DNA of 64,000 nt from contig CM043959.1 in assembly GCA_014529385.2 (NCBI GenBank), positions 52,391,753-52,455,752 on the forward strand. Reading direction: 5' to 3'. This stretch comes from Adiantum capillus-veneris. Its lineage: Eukaryota; Streptophyta; Polypodiopsida; Polypodiales; Pteridaceae. The notes under the pieces are model-generated. The model was not told the DNA's origin. It saw nothing but the letters and a program-made list of their open reading frames with translations, and searched no databases. Numbering within the stretch: the first letter of the stretch is position 1; each line of letters opens with the position of its first letter. The position numbers were made by a program, and so were the translations under genes. Of this stretch, positions 1-11,400 are shown piece by piece.

Positions 1-25
1 TTCTTTAACAAGGTCCACAACCATT

Positions 26-859
26 GTGGAAAATGATGGTCCAAGATCTTCTAAGTGTGGAGATAGCAACACAACCACCCAACCAACGACATCGGAAACC
101 ATGATCATGGCATACTTGGTATCATTGCAAGAGACCGTAAACAAACAAGGCGAAGACTTACGAGCACTTGCAATGGAGAATGGCACACTAAGGGTACTTG
201 TGGTTGAGAATGAGAATCTCAACAGGACACTTGAGATGCAAACAGCACATTTGATGCAACTTGAAGAGGAAGTCAAGGAATGTAAACGCTCTCTTGTAGA
301 CTTGAATGCTTTGAAGGAGCGGATGAGCAAAGTAGAGCATGACCATGTATTGAAAGAGGAGAAATTTGACACCATGAGCCGGGATGTATGTGACATGAAA
401 AATGTATGCACAAACAAGTCTTGGGCTGATGTATGTGGTAGTAATGTGGTTTCTAATTCCTCACTCATGCAAGATATGGCTCAAACGAAGAATGTTGAGA
501 ATGTGGATGTGGAGGAGTTGAAGGAACGGGAGCGACGTTCCAAGAACATTGTTATTCGTGGAATTCTCGAAGAGAAGCTAGAGACACCTCCTTCTCTTGC
601 CATTGTTATTGAAGATTTCTTCAAAACCCACTTTGGCATGTCCGGAGTTATGGTCTATGGAGCACATAGAGTGGGGAAGCAAGGAGCTCCTCGCTCGGAA
701 GAACGGCCAATTGTATGCACCATGCCGGATGAGACAAAGCGAAAGATTATCCTTGATAATAGTTGGATCTATTTGAGGGATACAAAATGTTTTGTATGTG
801 AAGATCGCACTATTAAGCAACAAAATATGCGTCGCAAGGCATATGAGGAAAAGAATTAA
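26..859 (+). CDS. LINE ORF1-like RNA-binding protein
   Basis: A 277-residue open frame. Residues about 30-120 are rich in Leu, Glu and Lys with heptad-like spacing (ENGTLRVLVVENENL), which predicts a coiled coil. A second part (about 165-270) contains RRSKNIVIRGI, as in the RRM-like domain of L1-type ORF1 proteins. In that family the protein trimerises through the coiled coil and packages LINE RNA. The frame is intact to a TAA at 857-859, and an endonuclease reading frame follows about 95 bp downstream, the usual ORF1-ORF2 order. The assignment rests on architecture, not on an alignment. Confidence 0.6.
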   Translation: MENDGPRSSKCGDSNTTTQPTTSETMIMAYLVSLQETVNKQGEDLRALAMENGTLRVLVVENENLNRTLEMQTAHLMQLEEEVKECKRSLVDLNALKERMSKVEHDHVLKEEKFDTMSRDVCDMKNVCTNKSWADVCGSNVVSNSSLMQDMAQTKNVENVDVEELKERERRSKNIVIRGILEEKLETPPSLAIVIEDFFKTHFGMSGVMVYGAHRVGKQGAPRSEERPIVCTMPDETKRKIILDNSWIYLRDTKCFVCEDRTIKQQNMRRKAYEEKN

Positions 860-956
860 AAAAACAAGGAGATCTCTCATGAAGAAAATGTGCCCAAGGA
901 GGAGGCAAGTCCCTCGAGCAAATAGGGATGCGTGACCTATGAGACCGAGTTACAAT

Positions 957-2400
957 TGAAAATATGCTTTTGGAATTGTAATGGATACCCATGGAATGCG
1001 GGGGTTGGCATTGATGAACTAACAAGCAAAGCCGATGTTGTACTTCTTGTTGAAACTTGGGAGCACGATACACAAAGGATTAATGGTTTTGAGAATTAAA
1101 ACGTACATTCATTGATGTGGTCAAAGAATCTTAAGCAACGAAGAGGACAAGGAGGGGTAGCATGTATGGTTAAGAAGGATTGGAAGATTTTGTATCAATT
1201 GTGAAAGATGACAAGTACAAACGTTATGTATGGCTGAAAATTATGACACCAAAAAGAGCACCCATTTTTGTAACCGGTTGCTACATTCCTCATCATGATT
1301 CTCCCTTTTATTCTTGCATGGATAGAGATCAGTCATTTTTTGATTTAGAAGAGGACATTGCTTATTTCAAAGGTGAAGGTGATGTTATTGTATTTGGTGA
1401 TATAAATGCTCGCACAAAAACATTGCACATGATACTCAACAATTTGATATGCCATACATTTCAAGGGAGTTGGAGGAAGTTCACTTGTATGATCGTTCTT
1501 TAATGGATGAGAAAGAGCCGGATCACTATGGAAAGCTACTTTTACACATGTGTAATAGCACGGCTATGCTCATTGCCAATGGTGTATCTTTGTGGAGTGG
1601 AACCAATGGATTTACATATAGGAGACATAATGAGGATAGTGATTGACTATGTGCTACTCTCGAAGCCATCATGTATCGCATAAAGAGTTTTATGTTTGGC
1701 CAATGGACCCCGGAATCCGACCGTCGCACCTTATGTATTGACCTTTCATGTGGAGAAGCAACTAAGCATGATAATCTCAGCCAAAGGAAAGAGAAATTAT
1801 CACTATGTATGGATTTCAAACGGGCACCAATGTACATTGAAAGCAAAAATTATGGATGAAGAAGCTTCAATATGATACACCATTGGAACTAAATGGGAAG
1901 CTTTCAAGAAAGTTATTTTTTCTTGTGCCGAAGAATGCTTTGCTATAAAGCATCTCCATGGTATCAACAAAGATAGATCACGCAAAAGGTGGTTTGATAA
2001 AGAATGTCAAGATGCTCGAAAGTCCTTGATAAAGCTTGATGCAACTATGGACAAAGACAACTATCAAAGTCATTTGCATACATACAAGGCATTGATTCAA
2101 AAGAAGAGAAGAAGATGGGAAGTAACGCAACAACTTTTTCAAGTACAAGAAAAGGCACATGCATGTGGAAGATTTTGGAGAAACTTGAGGGGCAAGCGGA
2201 TTGAGAATTTTGGTAGCTTGAGTCTTGTGGATATGTACACACATCGTAGGCAATTATATGAGCAAGGAAATGCTGAAAAAATGCCATTTTATGGTTCACT
2301 CCCATGTATGCCCTCTTTTTTACTATTAACGATGTATATGGTGGGCTTGAAAAGTTGGCCACTCACAAAGCGGGAGATCTTCAAGGTATTAAGCCGGAGA
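957..2400 (+). pseudogene. LINE ORF2 endonuclease domain, broken
   Basis: Frames from 957 read ICFWNCNGYPWNAG, then VVLLVETWEHD, GDVIVFGDINART (about 1380-1415) and IVIDYVLLS (about 1636-1662). These are the successive N, E, D/N and DY motifs of the exonuclease-endonuclease-phosphatase fold of LINE ORF2. Stops at about 1097 and 1203 and several frameshifts separate the blocks. A basic linker follows (WFDKECQDARKSL, near 1990-2030), as in L1 proteins between EN and RT. The copy is dead and truncated before the RT. Confidence 0.7.
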
Positions 2401-3592
2401 TGTCACGTGACACATCCAACCCTATGTGTCCGTGGACAAGCTACAGCATGATCAGGGTTCAGTTCAGTCAAGTCAATCTAGAATAGGAAGTGATCTGGCA
2501 CTCTTGTGAGTCTGTTTGCAAACCGTGCATGTCCAGAGACTTAGATTAGATGCATATCCTCCGGTTGCACATAGCATGACCATCAGATTCCAGTCAGATC
2601 CCATCAGGGGAATTTTCCAGTGCATTTAACCTATTTTCCCTATTTTTGACATTTTTCACTTATTATTTATACGTAACTTTTGTTGGAAAGTAGGTAGGGC
2701 AATTTTGCTAAGTTTGTATATAAGCAAACCTAGCGCTAGCACTTTCTAGCAGAAGAGACAACAGGAACTCAGTTCAATAGGCACCTTCTCAGCAGGACCC
2801 CCAGCAGGCTAGCGTTTTCTCTCAACAGAAGGCCTAGCGTTTTTGCATTGCAGAGCAGCCTCGACGAACCCAAGATAGCAAATCCCCTAGCGTTAGCAGT
2901 TGCACCAGCATACCATAGCAGATTTCACAAGACAGCGGAATTCAGCCCTAGCGTTTTTGGTTTGCAGCACAACCTCAGCGTTTTTGCAGATCATTGCGAC
3001 AAAATCAGCCATAGGACCAGCGTTTTCAGTTTTCAGCCTTTAGCACTCGCAGAAGAAGTCCCGAACCTCGCAGATCTCACCTTCCCGGAGCAGATCCTCG
3101 CCGCGGTCAGATCTAGCGAAGTTTACAATTTCAGCCCGGAAAACGCAGATTTCAGCATCTGTGTTTTTAGCGCGTCTTCGTCGCATCGTCGTCATCGACA
3201 TCGTCACCGACATAGAGTCGGAATTCAGCAAATACAAGATTTGCAGATTTTAGCCTTTAGCGTTTTCAAATTTCAGCCCGTCTCGTCGTCGACATCGTCG
3301 GCAAGTCCAAGCATTGTAGAGATTTGTGCAATCATAAGTAGACCGCTCTCGCCATAGAGAGTGGGGCCTTCGGAGGAGGGTTTTACAACGTCTCTGGTGT
3401 CGTATTCTCTTCTCTATCTCTCAGTCTCATGCACTTCCATTCACAGTGTCCATTCACTTTGTTTGTGTCCATTGCACTCTCTCACTAAAGGAACGGAAAA
3501 GCTCTTCCTTCCGTAAGTAAAAGGAACCTTGAGCACAGTTCGGAGCACTCATCTTGAGCAAAGTTCAAACATTCATTCCGCTGCACCTTACA
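2401..3592 (+). repeat. 5' LTR (1,192 bp)
   Basis: Bounded by TG and CA. It starts with the palindromic stretch TGTCACGTGACA, has a TATA motif near 2717, and ends in a pyrimidine-rich R/U5 region. The right end is fixed by the primer binding site that follows, and the left end by the break in the LINE reading frame. A second LTR copy was not found. Confidence 0.6.
2717..2724 (+). promoter_or_regulatory. TATA box of the LTR promoter
   Basis: TATATAAG inside GTTTGTATATAAGCAAACC, in the middle of the LTR where U3 would meet R. Confidence 0.4.
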
Positions 3593-3593
3593 T

Positions 3594-3605
3594 TGGTATC
3601 AGAGC
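3594..3605 (+). other. Primer binding site, tRNA-iMet type
   Basis: TGGTATCAGAGC directly follows the LTR end. It is the classic complement of the initiator-tRNA 3' end that primes minus-strand synthesis in plant LTR retrotransposons. Confidence 0.75.
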
Positions 3606-3835
3606 TTTGGCAGTGTTCTGTATCACTCAAGGAAAGAACCACAAGAATCACAAGATTTTTTTTTGCTTGTTGAGGTCGCATGAACCCAAGTTCACTTGGG
3701 CGTGTCGATTCCTAATCGTGTTTTTGAAGAGTGACAGGAATCCCAGGAAAGAAGGGCTTGTCCACCCTCCCCTTGTGCCTCTTTTCACTCATTGAGAGCG
3801 GACCGTGTACTTAGCGGCCGGCCAATTGACGTGAG

Positions 3836-4670
3836 GTGGGAAAAAGCAACCTTGGTGTGAGCGCAAGGCCGCCAAGGGGTGCACCCGCGGAAAAGAGCAG
3901 AACTCCAGTGAAGAGAAGATCCTTCTCTAACACAGATTGCAAGCGAAAGAAGAACCGCAAGAACCTCAAGACCCTCAAGAACCCCAAGATCCAAGACTCC
4001 CAAGAACCCAAGTTCCTCGTGAACTTAAGAACCCAAGACTTCAGTGGATGGTCATCAGTCGAAGCGGAATGGATACTTCGCTTGGAAATGATGAGCATGA
4101 GAGAGGCGACGAAGAAGCATTTTCCCCACCAAGAGGTTTCTCCGACCCTCTCCCTTCCCCATCTACGCAAAGGATTGCACTAACTCCTAGGGAGGCTTTC
4201 AACATGATGATGATGGACACGAAGTTAGAACGCGAAGCAAGAAGAGCAGAAAGAACGGAAGAATTTGATCTAAATGCGTAGAAAGAAAAGCAGAAATGGA
4301 TCGCGAGAACAAAGCAAGAAAAGCCATGAACGACCGGCACATGAAAGAGATGTTGCGACTCTTTTCTCAAGTGCAGGCACAGATGCAAGAGATTCGGGAA
4401 AAGGAGACTCTCTTAGTCTCTTCGTCTCCAAAGCATGACACACGGGATTTGCATGATGATTTGAATAATAATGATGAGCATGATGATTTGGATGACAATG
4501 ACAAGCATGATGATCAAGATGTGATTTCTCACAAGCATGATGATCGGTTTCAACCCCCAAAAAGCTCTCCCACTTGCGGAGTGGTACTGAGCAGAAGCCC
4601 AAGCTCGCTGTTCCCCAAAAAAAGCAGGTCTGGGAGGCATGTTCAGCTCACACAAAAAATACATTCTTAG
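3836..4670 (+). pseudogene. Gag-like region, frameshifted
   Basis: Three overlapping frames (3836-4183, 3937-4281 and 4296-4670) are rich in Arg, Lys, Glu and Asp. They include a degenerate His-Asp-Asp run around 4470-4540 made of GATGAT-type repeats. The position after the PBS suggests a gag N-terminus. No zinc knuckle or protease is present, so the call is positional. Confidence 0.35.
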
Positions 4671-5312
4671 AATTTCTAATTGTCAAAGGAAAAGAAATAA
4701 CAATTCCTAGCTCATCGAGCGAAAACATAAAATAAGCTTTTCTAGGAGCTCTCTCAGCCAAAGCATCAAGGAAAAGCTTAATTCCACTGAAAACTCCCAA
4801 GCTTGAAATGAGCTATTTTGTTGCACATCCCTACCATGCCACGATGTGGCGAGGTACATCCAATCAAGATCAGGAGTTAAGCACAAGGACAGCCGGGAAT
4901 AGAGCCACAATAGTCACGAAAGACAACTTCCAAATTGATGTTCGAATGCATAAGAGGTCATCCAAATGAGCACAAATGCTACCATGTGTCCAGGGCTGTT
5001 TTAGGTGAGCAAACTCCACAATCAAAATAGTCTTTCTTGATAAGTCATGACCGTATAGATTAAGAACATTGAAGCCACCATTCTGATTGAGAGTCAATCT
5101 TTTTCCATGGCAAAAATCACCTATGTGCACATAGTACATACGCATGCCTGTGCACACACCCACATGCGCACACACAAGCCTTCAGTCTGCATTGGCAGTA
5201 GAACAATATACGGTGTAGCCATGACGGTAATTTGACATCAAATTCAACGGTAACTTTATAAGCACAATACTCGGATAGACTAAGATGTTATATATAGCTT
5301 CCAATGACATAC
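4671..5312 (-). pseudogene. Intron 10 (proximal part) with a LINE endonuclease remnant
   Basis: This is the exon-10-proximal end of DEP1 intron 10. On the minus strand between about 4707 and 5130 it reads NVLNLYGHDLSRKTILIV, then LKQPWTHGSICAHLDDL, which resembles the middle of a LINE endonuclease (the NVYG ... WTHGIICGDFN block) with the GDFN motif degraded. No start or flanking domain is recognisable. Confidence 0.35.
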
Positions 5313-5422
5313 CCTATGAAAGTGTCAAAATATCCACAAAGGAAAGGCCGTAAGTCTCCATACTGTGTGTTGCCAAAAATAAGCCTCTGAGCTTCTCTAC
5401 TACCACTTGAATATATGTAAAC
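5313..5422 (-). CDS. DEP1: DEP1 exon 10 (HAD motif II)
   Basis: 110 nt, acceptor ATCCAG|GTT, donor ATAGG|GTATGT (phase 2). [19 protein letters not shown] carries the motif II serine. The next exon, expected to start with the KRES-like motif III, was not found down to position 1. Confidence 0.92.
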
Positions 5423-8400
5423 CTGGATGTGAAAAAAAAGGTGTCAATTTGCCTTTCTAGATATACACTTCTACCAATTTATTACCCTAATTTCATACAT
5501 TATTTTCCAATAAACCAATTCCATTCTGCAAGAACACTGGACACAGCTATTGCTTCAAAACATAAATAGTGCCGCACATGGTATGAACACCACATGCTCA
5601 TGAATAGTATTCCATACATAAAAGAAAAAAGGTCAGACTTCACTCAGAAATCTAAATCCGCTCATTCTGGAATATTGTGATACCTTACTTCCAGCAGATT
5701 GCCATTGTGCAAGAGCCTTTGGAACATCCTCAAACACTTGGCCTTGTAGCTCACCTTTCATATACCCAGACCTCCAAATGTGACCCTGTGCATTCAAAAA
5801 AACAGCCAAGAATAAACGTTGTAGGTCAAATCACGGAATCTTTCCACCAAGGAACTCTGGCATTTCTTCACCTGCAGCTCCTTGAGAGCTGTGACTTTGC
5901 GATCAGCCTTGATCATAGAGATCACATTTGTCTCCACGGCTGCAACCACCTTCTCTTTGCTAGTGTCTGTTGATGGAATCAGTTGTACACCAGGAATGCC
6001 ATCTGTTACGTCTTGTTCAGCCTGTAAGAATTCCCATGCATGATACTCATCTTGGTTTTAAAATAATACAAGACCAGCTTCGATTGACAAAAAGGATCAT
6101 GTAATTAGGCAGGTCATCAGGATTCAGGCTTGGGTTAATCTTCAACAATCAACAACTTTGCAATGGCTACAACAAATATGAGCAAGGTGGAACCCAAAGT
6201 AACAAAACAAATTACCTGTTTACGCAAGAGGTTGATATCATCTTGAGTTTCTTGAGAATCATATGTTGATTCCAGATGGTTTCTGACATTATCTCGGGCA
6301 TAGGGGAAAAGAATTTCTGTAACAAATGAAATTGGAGTTGTGGTACCTTCTATGTCCAGAACAACCACCGCCTGCAAGGGAATCAGTAGACTTCATGATA
6401 ATGCGGTGTCCATAAAATCTTATAAAAAGTTATTGAACGTTCACACTTCTTCCACGAGAGAAACATACTACAGACAGTCAAGAATGAATGCCTGAATACC
6501 AGCAAAATATCACAAGTGGACTTATTTAAGACTCTTAAGACATCCAAAGCTTGCTGACATTAATTTTGTTGAGCACGAGTCATCACACATGTTCATAAAG
6601 ACCATGTTTTCAACCTTGACAGAAATATGGCAGGTTACACCCGTTACTACTCAACATCATCACAAGTGCGTGCAGTAGGCACCTTGACAACTATCACAGA
6701 GAAGAGTTATAGGCTATAGGGCCCCATAAGGTGGTTCCTCTCATTATCTGTTACACATTCCACCTTTCTTATCGACCCTTCAATTGTAAGGCACACTATA
6801 TTTGTAACCCACTACCTGTACAATGTACTTTAGGCCTTCCCATTTTAGATTTTAAAAGCATTCGAAGATTTCAGTTTAAACTTTAACAAAGCCTTCACTA
6901 AGCTTATTGCAAAGGCAATCGTGAGCACTCTAGCATCAACAAGGGCATGGTTTCCTTGATACACTGTCATATGAAAACAGCGAAAAGGACATGGGAACTT
7001 CTTGAACAAATTGTGATTAATATGTTTAATTCCTGTAATGCTTTATTTAAAACAGCTCAAGAGTGTGACGTGGCTCGCTGCTCACCCTGCGCACTCCTAT
7101 CGCCATCGCTGCCCCCCCTCCCTCCCCCCTCGTGCTGCACGTGCCGCCCTGTGCACTGCTCTCCTCCTGATGCCTGCCCGCTCCCGCTCGCCCCCCTGCA
7201 GCCCGCTAGCCCTGCCCACGTGCTGCCTCTCCCGCTAGCCTTCATAGCCTGCCAGCACTCACCCCGAAACCCCCCCCCTTTTTCGCCCCCCAACCCGCCT
7301 CCCCATCCCCTGCCCCTTGTTTGCTCAAGGCAGGGTTGCCGCCTCTCGACCTCGACTTGGCGTCCTCACATTCGCTCTTCCTCGATTCGTCGTCGTAGCA
7401 GCAAACACAGATGGAGGATTCTGCTCCGCCACAGAGGGACTCGACGAAAGCCCCCTCGCCCGACCCCGCGGAACCCACCATCTGACTTGCTCTTTCGCCA
7501 ACAGAGCAAGTGAGCTTAGAGGCAAAGGTGGCGCGCCTTCAGGCCACCTCTGTTATTTGCAAGATTATCGGCACCAGACCTAGCAGAGGGGAGGTGCGAA
7601 ATCTCCTCCAGCCCCGCCTTTTAGCAGAGGTGGGCAAGATTATCGACGTTCAACTTCTCAGGCGCAGCTACTATTGAATAGAGTTTGAGTCTTCCGAGGT
7701 GGCGTCCAAAGTCATTGCGATGAGCCCCTTGGCCATCCAAGCAACTAGAGCTCACTTTTGGTAGTGGAGCCATGGTTTTGATCCGGCTACCGATGTTCTC
7801 GTTGAGGAGGCAGATCGTCCCATCTCAATCTTCTTCCAAGGCCTGAGGAGAGAGTGCCTCCCGCTCCTTTACAGGATTGGTTCAAAGATTGGGATTGTCC
7901 TCGAGACACCTCTCACGGCAGCCTCTGTATATGCCAAGGAAGCTGGCTTACCTACAGTACCCGTTCTGGTTTGTGACACACACACCCTCCCGAAGGTCGT
8001 TCTAATACCTCGGGTGAGTGGTGGTTGGCTTCGCCAGATTGTGGAGTACTCAAGCCTCACAAACAAGTGTTTTATTTGTCAACAGATGGGCCATCTAGCA
8101 AAGGCCTATCCACAGAGGAGGCCTAGACCTTCGGCACAGACCCAGACCCAGCCTCTTAAGGCTACCCAAACATAGCAGCCAGAGACAGAGGGAGCTCAGG
8201 CAGGTTCCTCCTCTGAGCCTGGTGCCCAGGCAGAGGAGGGATGGCAGCAGGTCCGTGGTCGTCGCCGTCAAAGACCACTACGCCAGTTCGGCCCCCCTAG
8301 TGGTCATTCTACACCAGGCCAGTAGCAATGGGTTCCCACGGGGAATCGTTTTGACCCCTTACAGCAGGACGAGGCCATAGTTCCTCTCCTCCACCTCCCC

Positions 8401-11400
8401 CCATTTCCCCTGTTGCTGCCCCCTCCCCTCCCGTTCCACCCCCTAGCCCCTCGACCTCCTCAACCTCTCTTGCTCCTACCCCACAGCCAGCTCAGGGAGT
8501 AGGACCTTCATCATCTGCTAGGAGGTCTCTTGGCAACGCTTTTGCCACGAGCCGCCTGGCAAGAGGAGCAAACTTTCCTACGGACCCCCTTCCAGTGCAG
8601 ACGTCACCCTTTGATGCAGTCCCTCGAGGTTTGACAAGTTTCGGCATCCATCACTGGTGGGACTTCTTTGCCTACAACTTCACACGATTTCTCGACGACC
8701 CTTCACCAAACTTTGAGGCGGCTTGCTTCACAGTCCATGTACTGTTTCTTGCAGCTAGAGGGATAGAGGCCCTGGACACAGCGGTTGGTTTCTCTTTTCC
8801 TCTGTGTGGTAGGGACCAGTCTGAGTGGACTTTGGACTCCGTGATGGACTATCTTCAAGCTCAAGCTCTGGAGTTCTCTCACCACACGGGAGACTTGGGG
8901 GTTACAGATTTGGTACAGACTCTGTGGCCATTGGTCAAGTTCTCAGTGACACCTCCGGACACAGCAGGATGTAGACACATTGTGGTACACTTTTTTGCTA
9001 ACACGCAAAGCCCACCATGCTATGTATATATACATGAGGACTCCTGGACAGAGGAGGTAGCCCGACGGACAACATGCCCTCCTTGATCTTGGGTTGCACA
9101 ATCTTTACAGTCACGCCTATCTCGCGGTCGCTCGGATGCGGATTACTCCCTATCCAAGCGGCCTCGAAGATAGCGAGGTTGGCTGTTGTTGCAGCATCGG
9201 TTTTCTCTCACTGACTCCATGAGGATTGTCTCATGGAATGTGCGAGGATTAGGAGGGCCCCAGTTTCAACACCAGCGAGGTCGTTTGTGTCAAGAGCTTC
9301 AGTGATGCCTTGTGGCTGGTGAGATTGATATTCTTATGCTTCAGGAGCATCATCTCTATACATTTTGGTCAGCTCATGGTGGTATCCAAGGAGGGGTATG
9401 TATGACTATTGCGGACATTTGACAGCATGCCATTGTGGGTAGAGGGATTATTGTGCCAGGCAGGGCTCACTCGATTACTATGCAGGTTCAAGGTTGCCTC
9501 ATTTGCTTCCTGAACATATATGCGCCCAATGTGGCAAGTGCACGAGTAGATTTTTGGTCTCTCATATTGTAGAGTCTTTGTCGCATGCAGAGCAGTGGTG
9601 TGTTGGGGGAGACTTCAACATGTTGGAGGACCCCTCTGACAAGATTGGAGGTAGCCATGCTACTGTGCACGGGGCTGAGTTGGCAGCTTGGGAGCGTCTA
9701 TGTACGACTTTGAGGTTTCTGATGTTTGGCACCATTCACGCTTTGTCAGGCCCCCTCACAGCTTGTCTTTCTCTCGCTCTGACTACAGAGTAGGAGGAGT
9801 GAATCTATCTCGGATAGATCGCTTCTACGCCAGTTACCACATCTGTGACATGGATGGATCTGTTTGCATTCTGGCAAGGACTACTTTTTCCGACCATGCG
9901 CCAGTGATTCTCACTGTGATAGACAGACAAAGGAGGGGGAGTACGATGTTGCACATCCCTATGAGGATCTTGCTAGATCTAGAGCTTAGAGAGCGAGTGG
10001 TGGCATTTTAAACAAAGAGCTTAGACACGCAAGACACCCCTGCTGGTAAGTGGCCTTCGGACTGGGTGAGCTTAGTCGCTTCTTCCACCAGGAGTCTGCA
10101 GCTCGCTTGGTTGCAGCCAAGGAGGAAGAGAAGTGTCTACGACGGAGCATTGTCCTTGCAAAGAATGCAGGGGCATCATCCAGATAGTCCTTGGTTGGAG
10201 AAGCAGATGCAAACACGCTCAACAGGAGCTGGCTAGCATTGAGGAGCGGCGTAATGAGTTTGCCTTCCATCGGCAGGCATCTCAGTGGACCCATGTGGGT
10301 GACAGAGTTATTGGGAGTTCTTTGAGATGGTGGGGCTCCGCCATGCACACACCAATGTCAGCCAGTTGAGGAGACCTAACGGGTCAGTTGCTTCAGAGCT
10401 TGAGGACATGTGTGCAATTGCTACAGACTTTTTTCAGGATCTGTTGTCAGTTGAGCCTCAGTCAGAGCACCACGATGCATGCAGAGAGCAGGTTTGGGCA
10501 CAGATGCCTTGCCTTGTTACTGAGGAGATGCGTCAGAGACTAGAGCTTCCCCTCCAAGTAGAGAAACTCCATGAGGCTCTTAGAACACTCCCCCGTGGTA
10601 GTTGTCCAGGTTCTTCTTAGAGTACTCGGACTTGCTGTCTTTGCAGTGCATTTCAGTACATCTTTGCACACTGGAGTGATGTCTGACAGCACGAGTGAGG
10701 GCAGTTGAGGAGTGGCCTAGAGCAGCATCAGCCCACTTGCATGGAGGAGCGCTTGAGACAGCCCCTTGTTTGGGACCCCATGGTTAGCACTCACAGAGGC
10801 CACCTGGTTGGTAATAGGCCTCATGTTTCTTGGGGTCCCATGGCACAGGGTCCAACCCGCACTCTCGGCGATAGGCGACAGTTTTCAAGTGTCTGAGGAG
10901 GCTTAGGTCTTGGGAGCAGTTGAGGAGTGGCCTGGAGCAGCATCAACCCACTTGCATGGAGGAGCGCTTGAGACGGCCCCTTGTTTGGAACCCCATGGTT
11001 AGCACTCAGAGAGGCCACCTGGTTGGTAGTAGGCCTCATGTTTCTTGGGGTCCCATGGCAAAGGGTCCAACCCACACTCTCGGGCGACAGTTTTCAAGTG
11101 TGTCTGAGGAGGCTTAGAGCATCCAGCTACGAGGCATGAGAGGGGTGCAGAGCATGTGTCAAGATATTACAAAGGCTTTACCGGCTAATTAGCTCACTTC
11201 TCTAGAGACAACGGCTCCCAAATGGATGGGGGCCTTCACACGACTAGAGGTCTTCATTGCAATTCGTGCTTGCTCGGAGCCCATACCCCCCATGTTCTTT
11301 GAGGTTCACAAAGAGGGTCGTCTACACAGAGTCTCACTAGAGGTTGCGAAGTGTTGTTTTCACAGGATACAAGTAGAGGGCATCTGTGGGAGAACTTGTT

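Larger units (their letters stand above)
1..2400 (+). mobile_element. LINE (L1-like non-LTR retrotransposon), 5' part
   Basis: The stretch carries an ORF1-like coiled-coil protein followed by an apurinic-type endonuclease domain and the linker towards a reverse transcriptase. The RT itself is missing because an LTR starting at 2401 cuts in just as the RT region begins (reading GDLQGIKPEM immediately before the break). The 5' end may lie left of the window. It sits in antisense orientation inside DEP1 intron 10. Confidence 0.75.
2401..4670 (+). mobile_element. LTR retrotransposon fragment: 5' LTR, PBS and gag-like leader
   Basis: An LTR-like block beginning TGTCACGTGACACATCC and ending CA at 3592 is followed at once by a tRNA-iMet type primer binding site. 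A charged, frameshifted gag-like region continues to about 4670. No pol and no 3' LTR are seen, so the element is truncated. It interrupts the LINE on its left exactly at 2400/2401. It lies antisense to DEP1. Confidence 0.65.

Noticed and set aside
4870-5175. Open frame of 101 residues on the minus strand next to exon 10, considered as the next DEP1 exon
   Set aside because: It lacks the KRES-like motif III, and its wording (NLYGHDLSRKTILIV, WTHGSICAHL) fits a decayed LINE endonuclease.
7057-7525. Several overlapping open frames rich in Ala, Gly, Pro and Arg
   Set aside because: They arise from C-rich sequence at the LINE 5' end; no domain, and frames on both strands are equally open.
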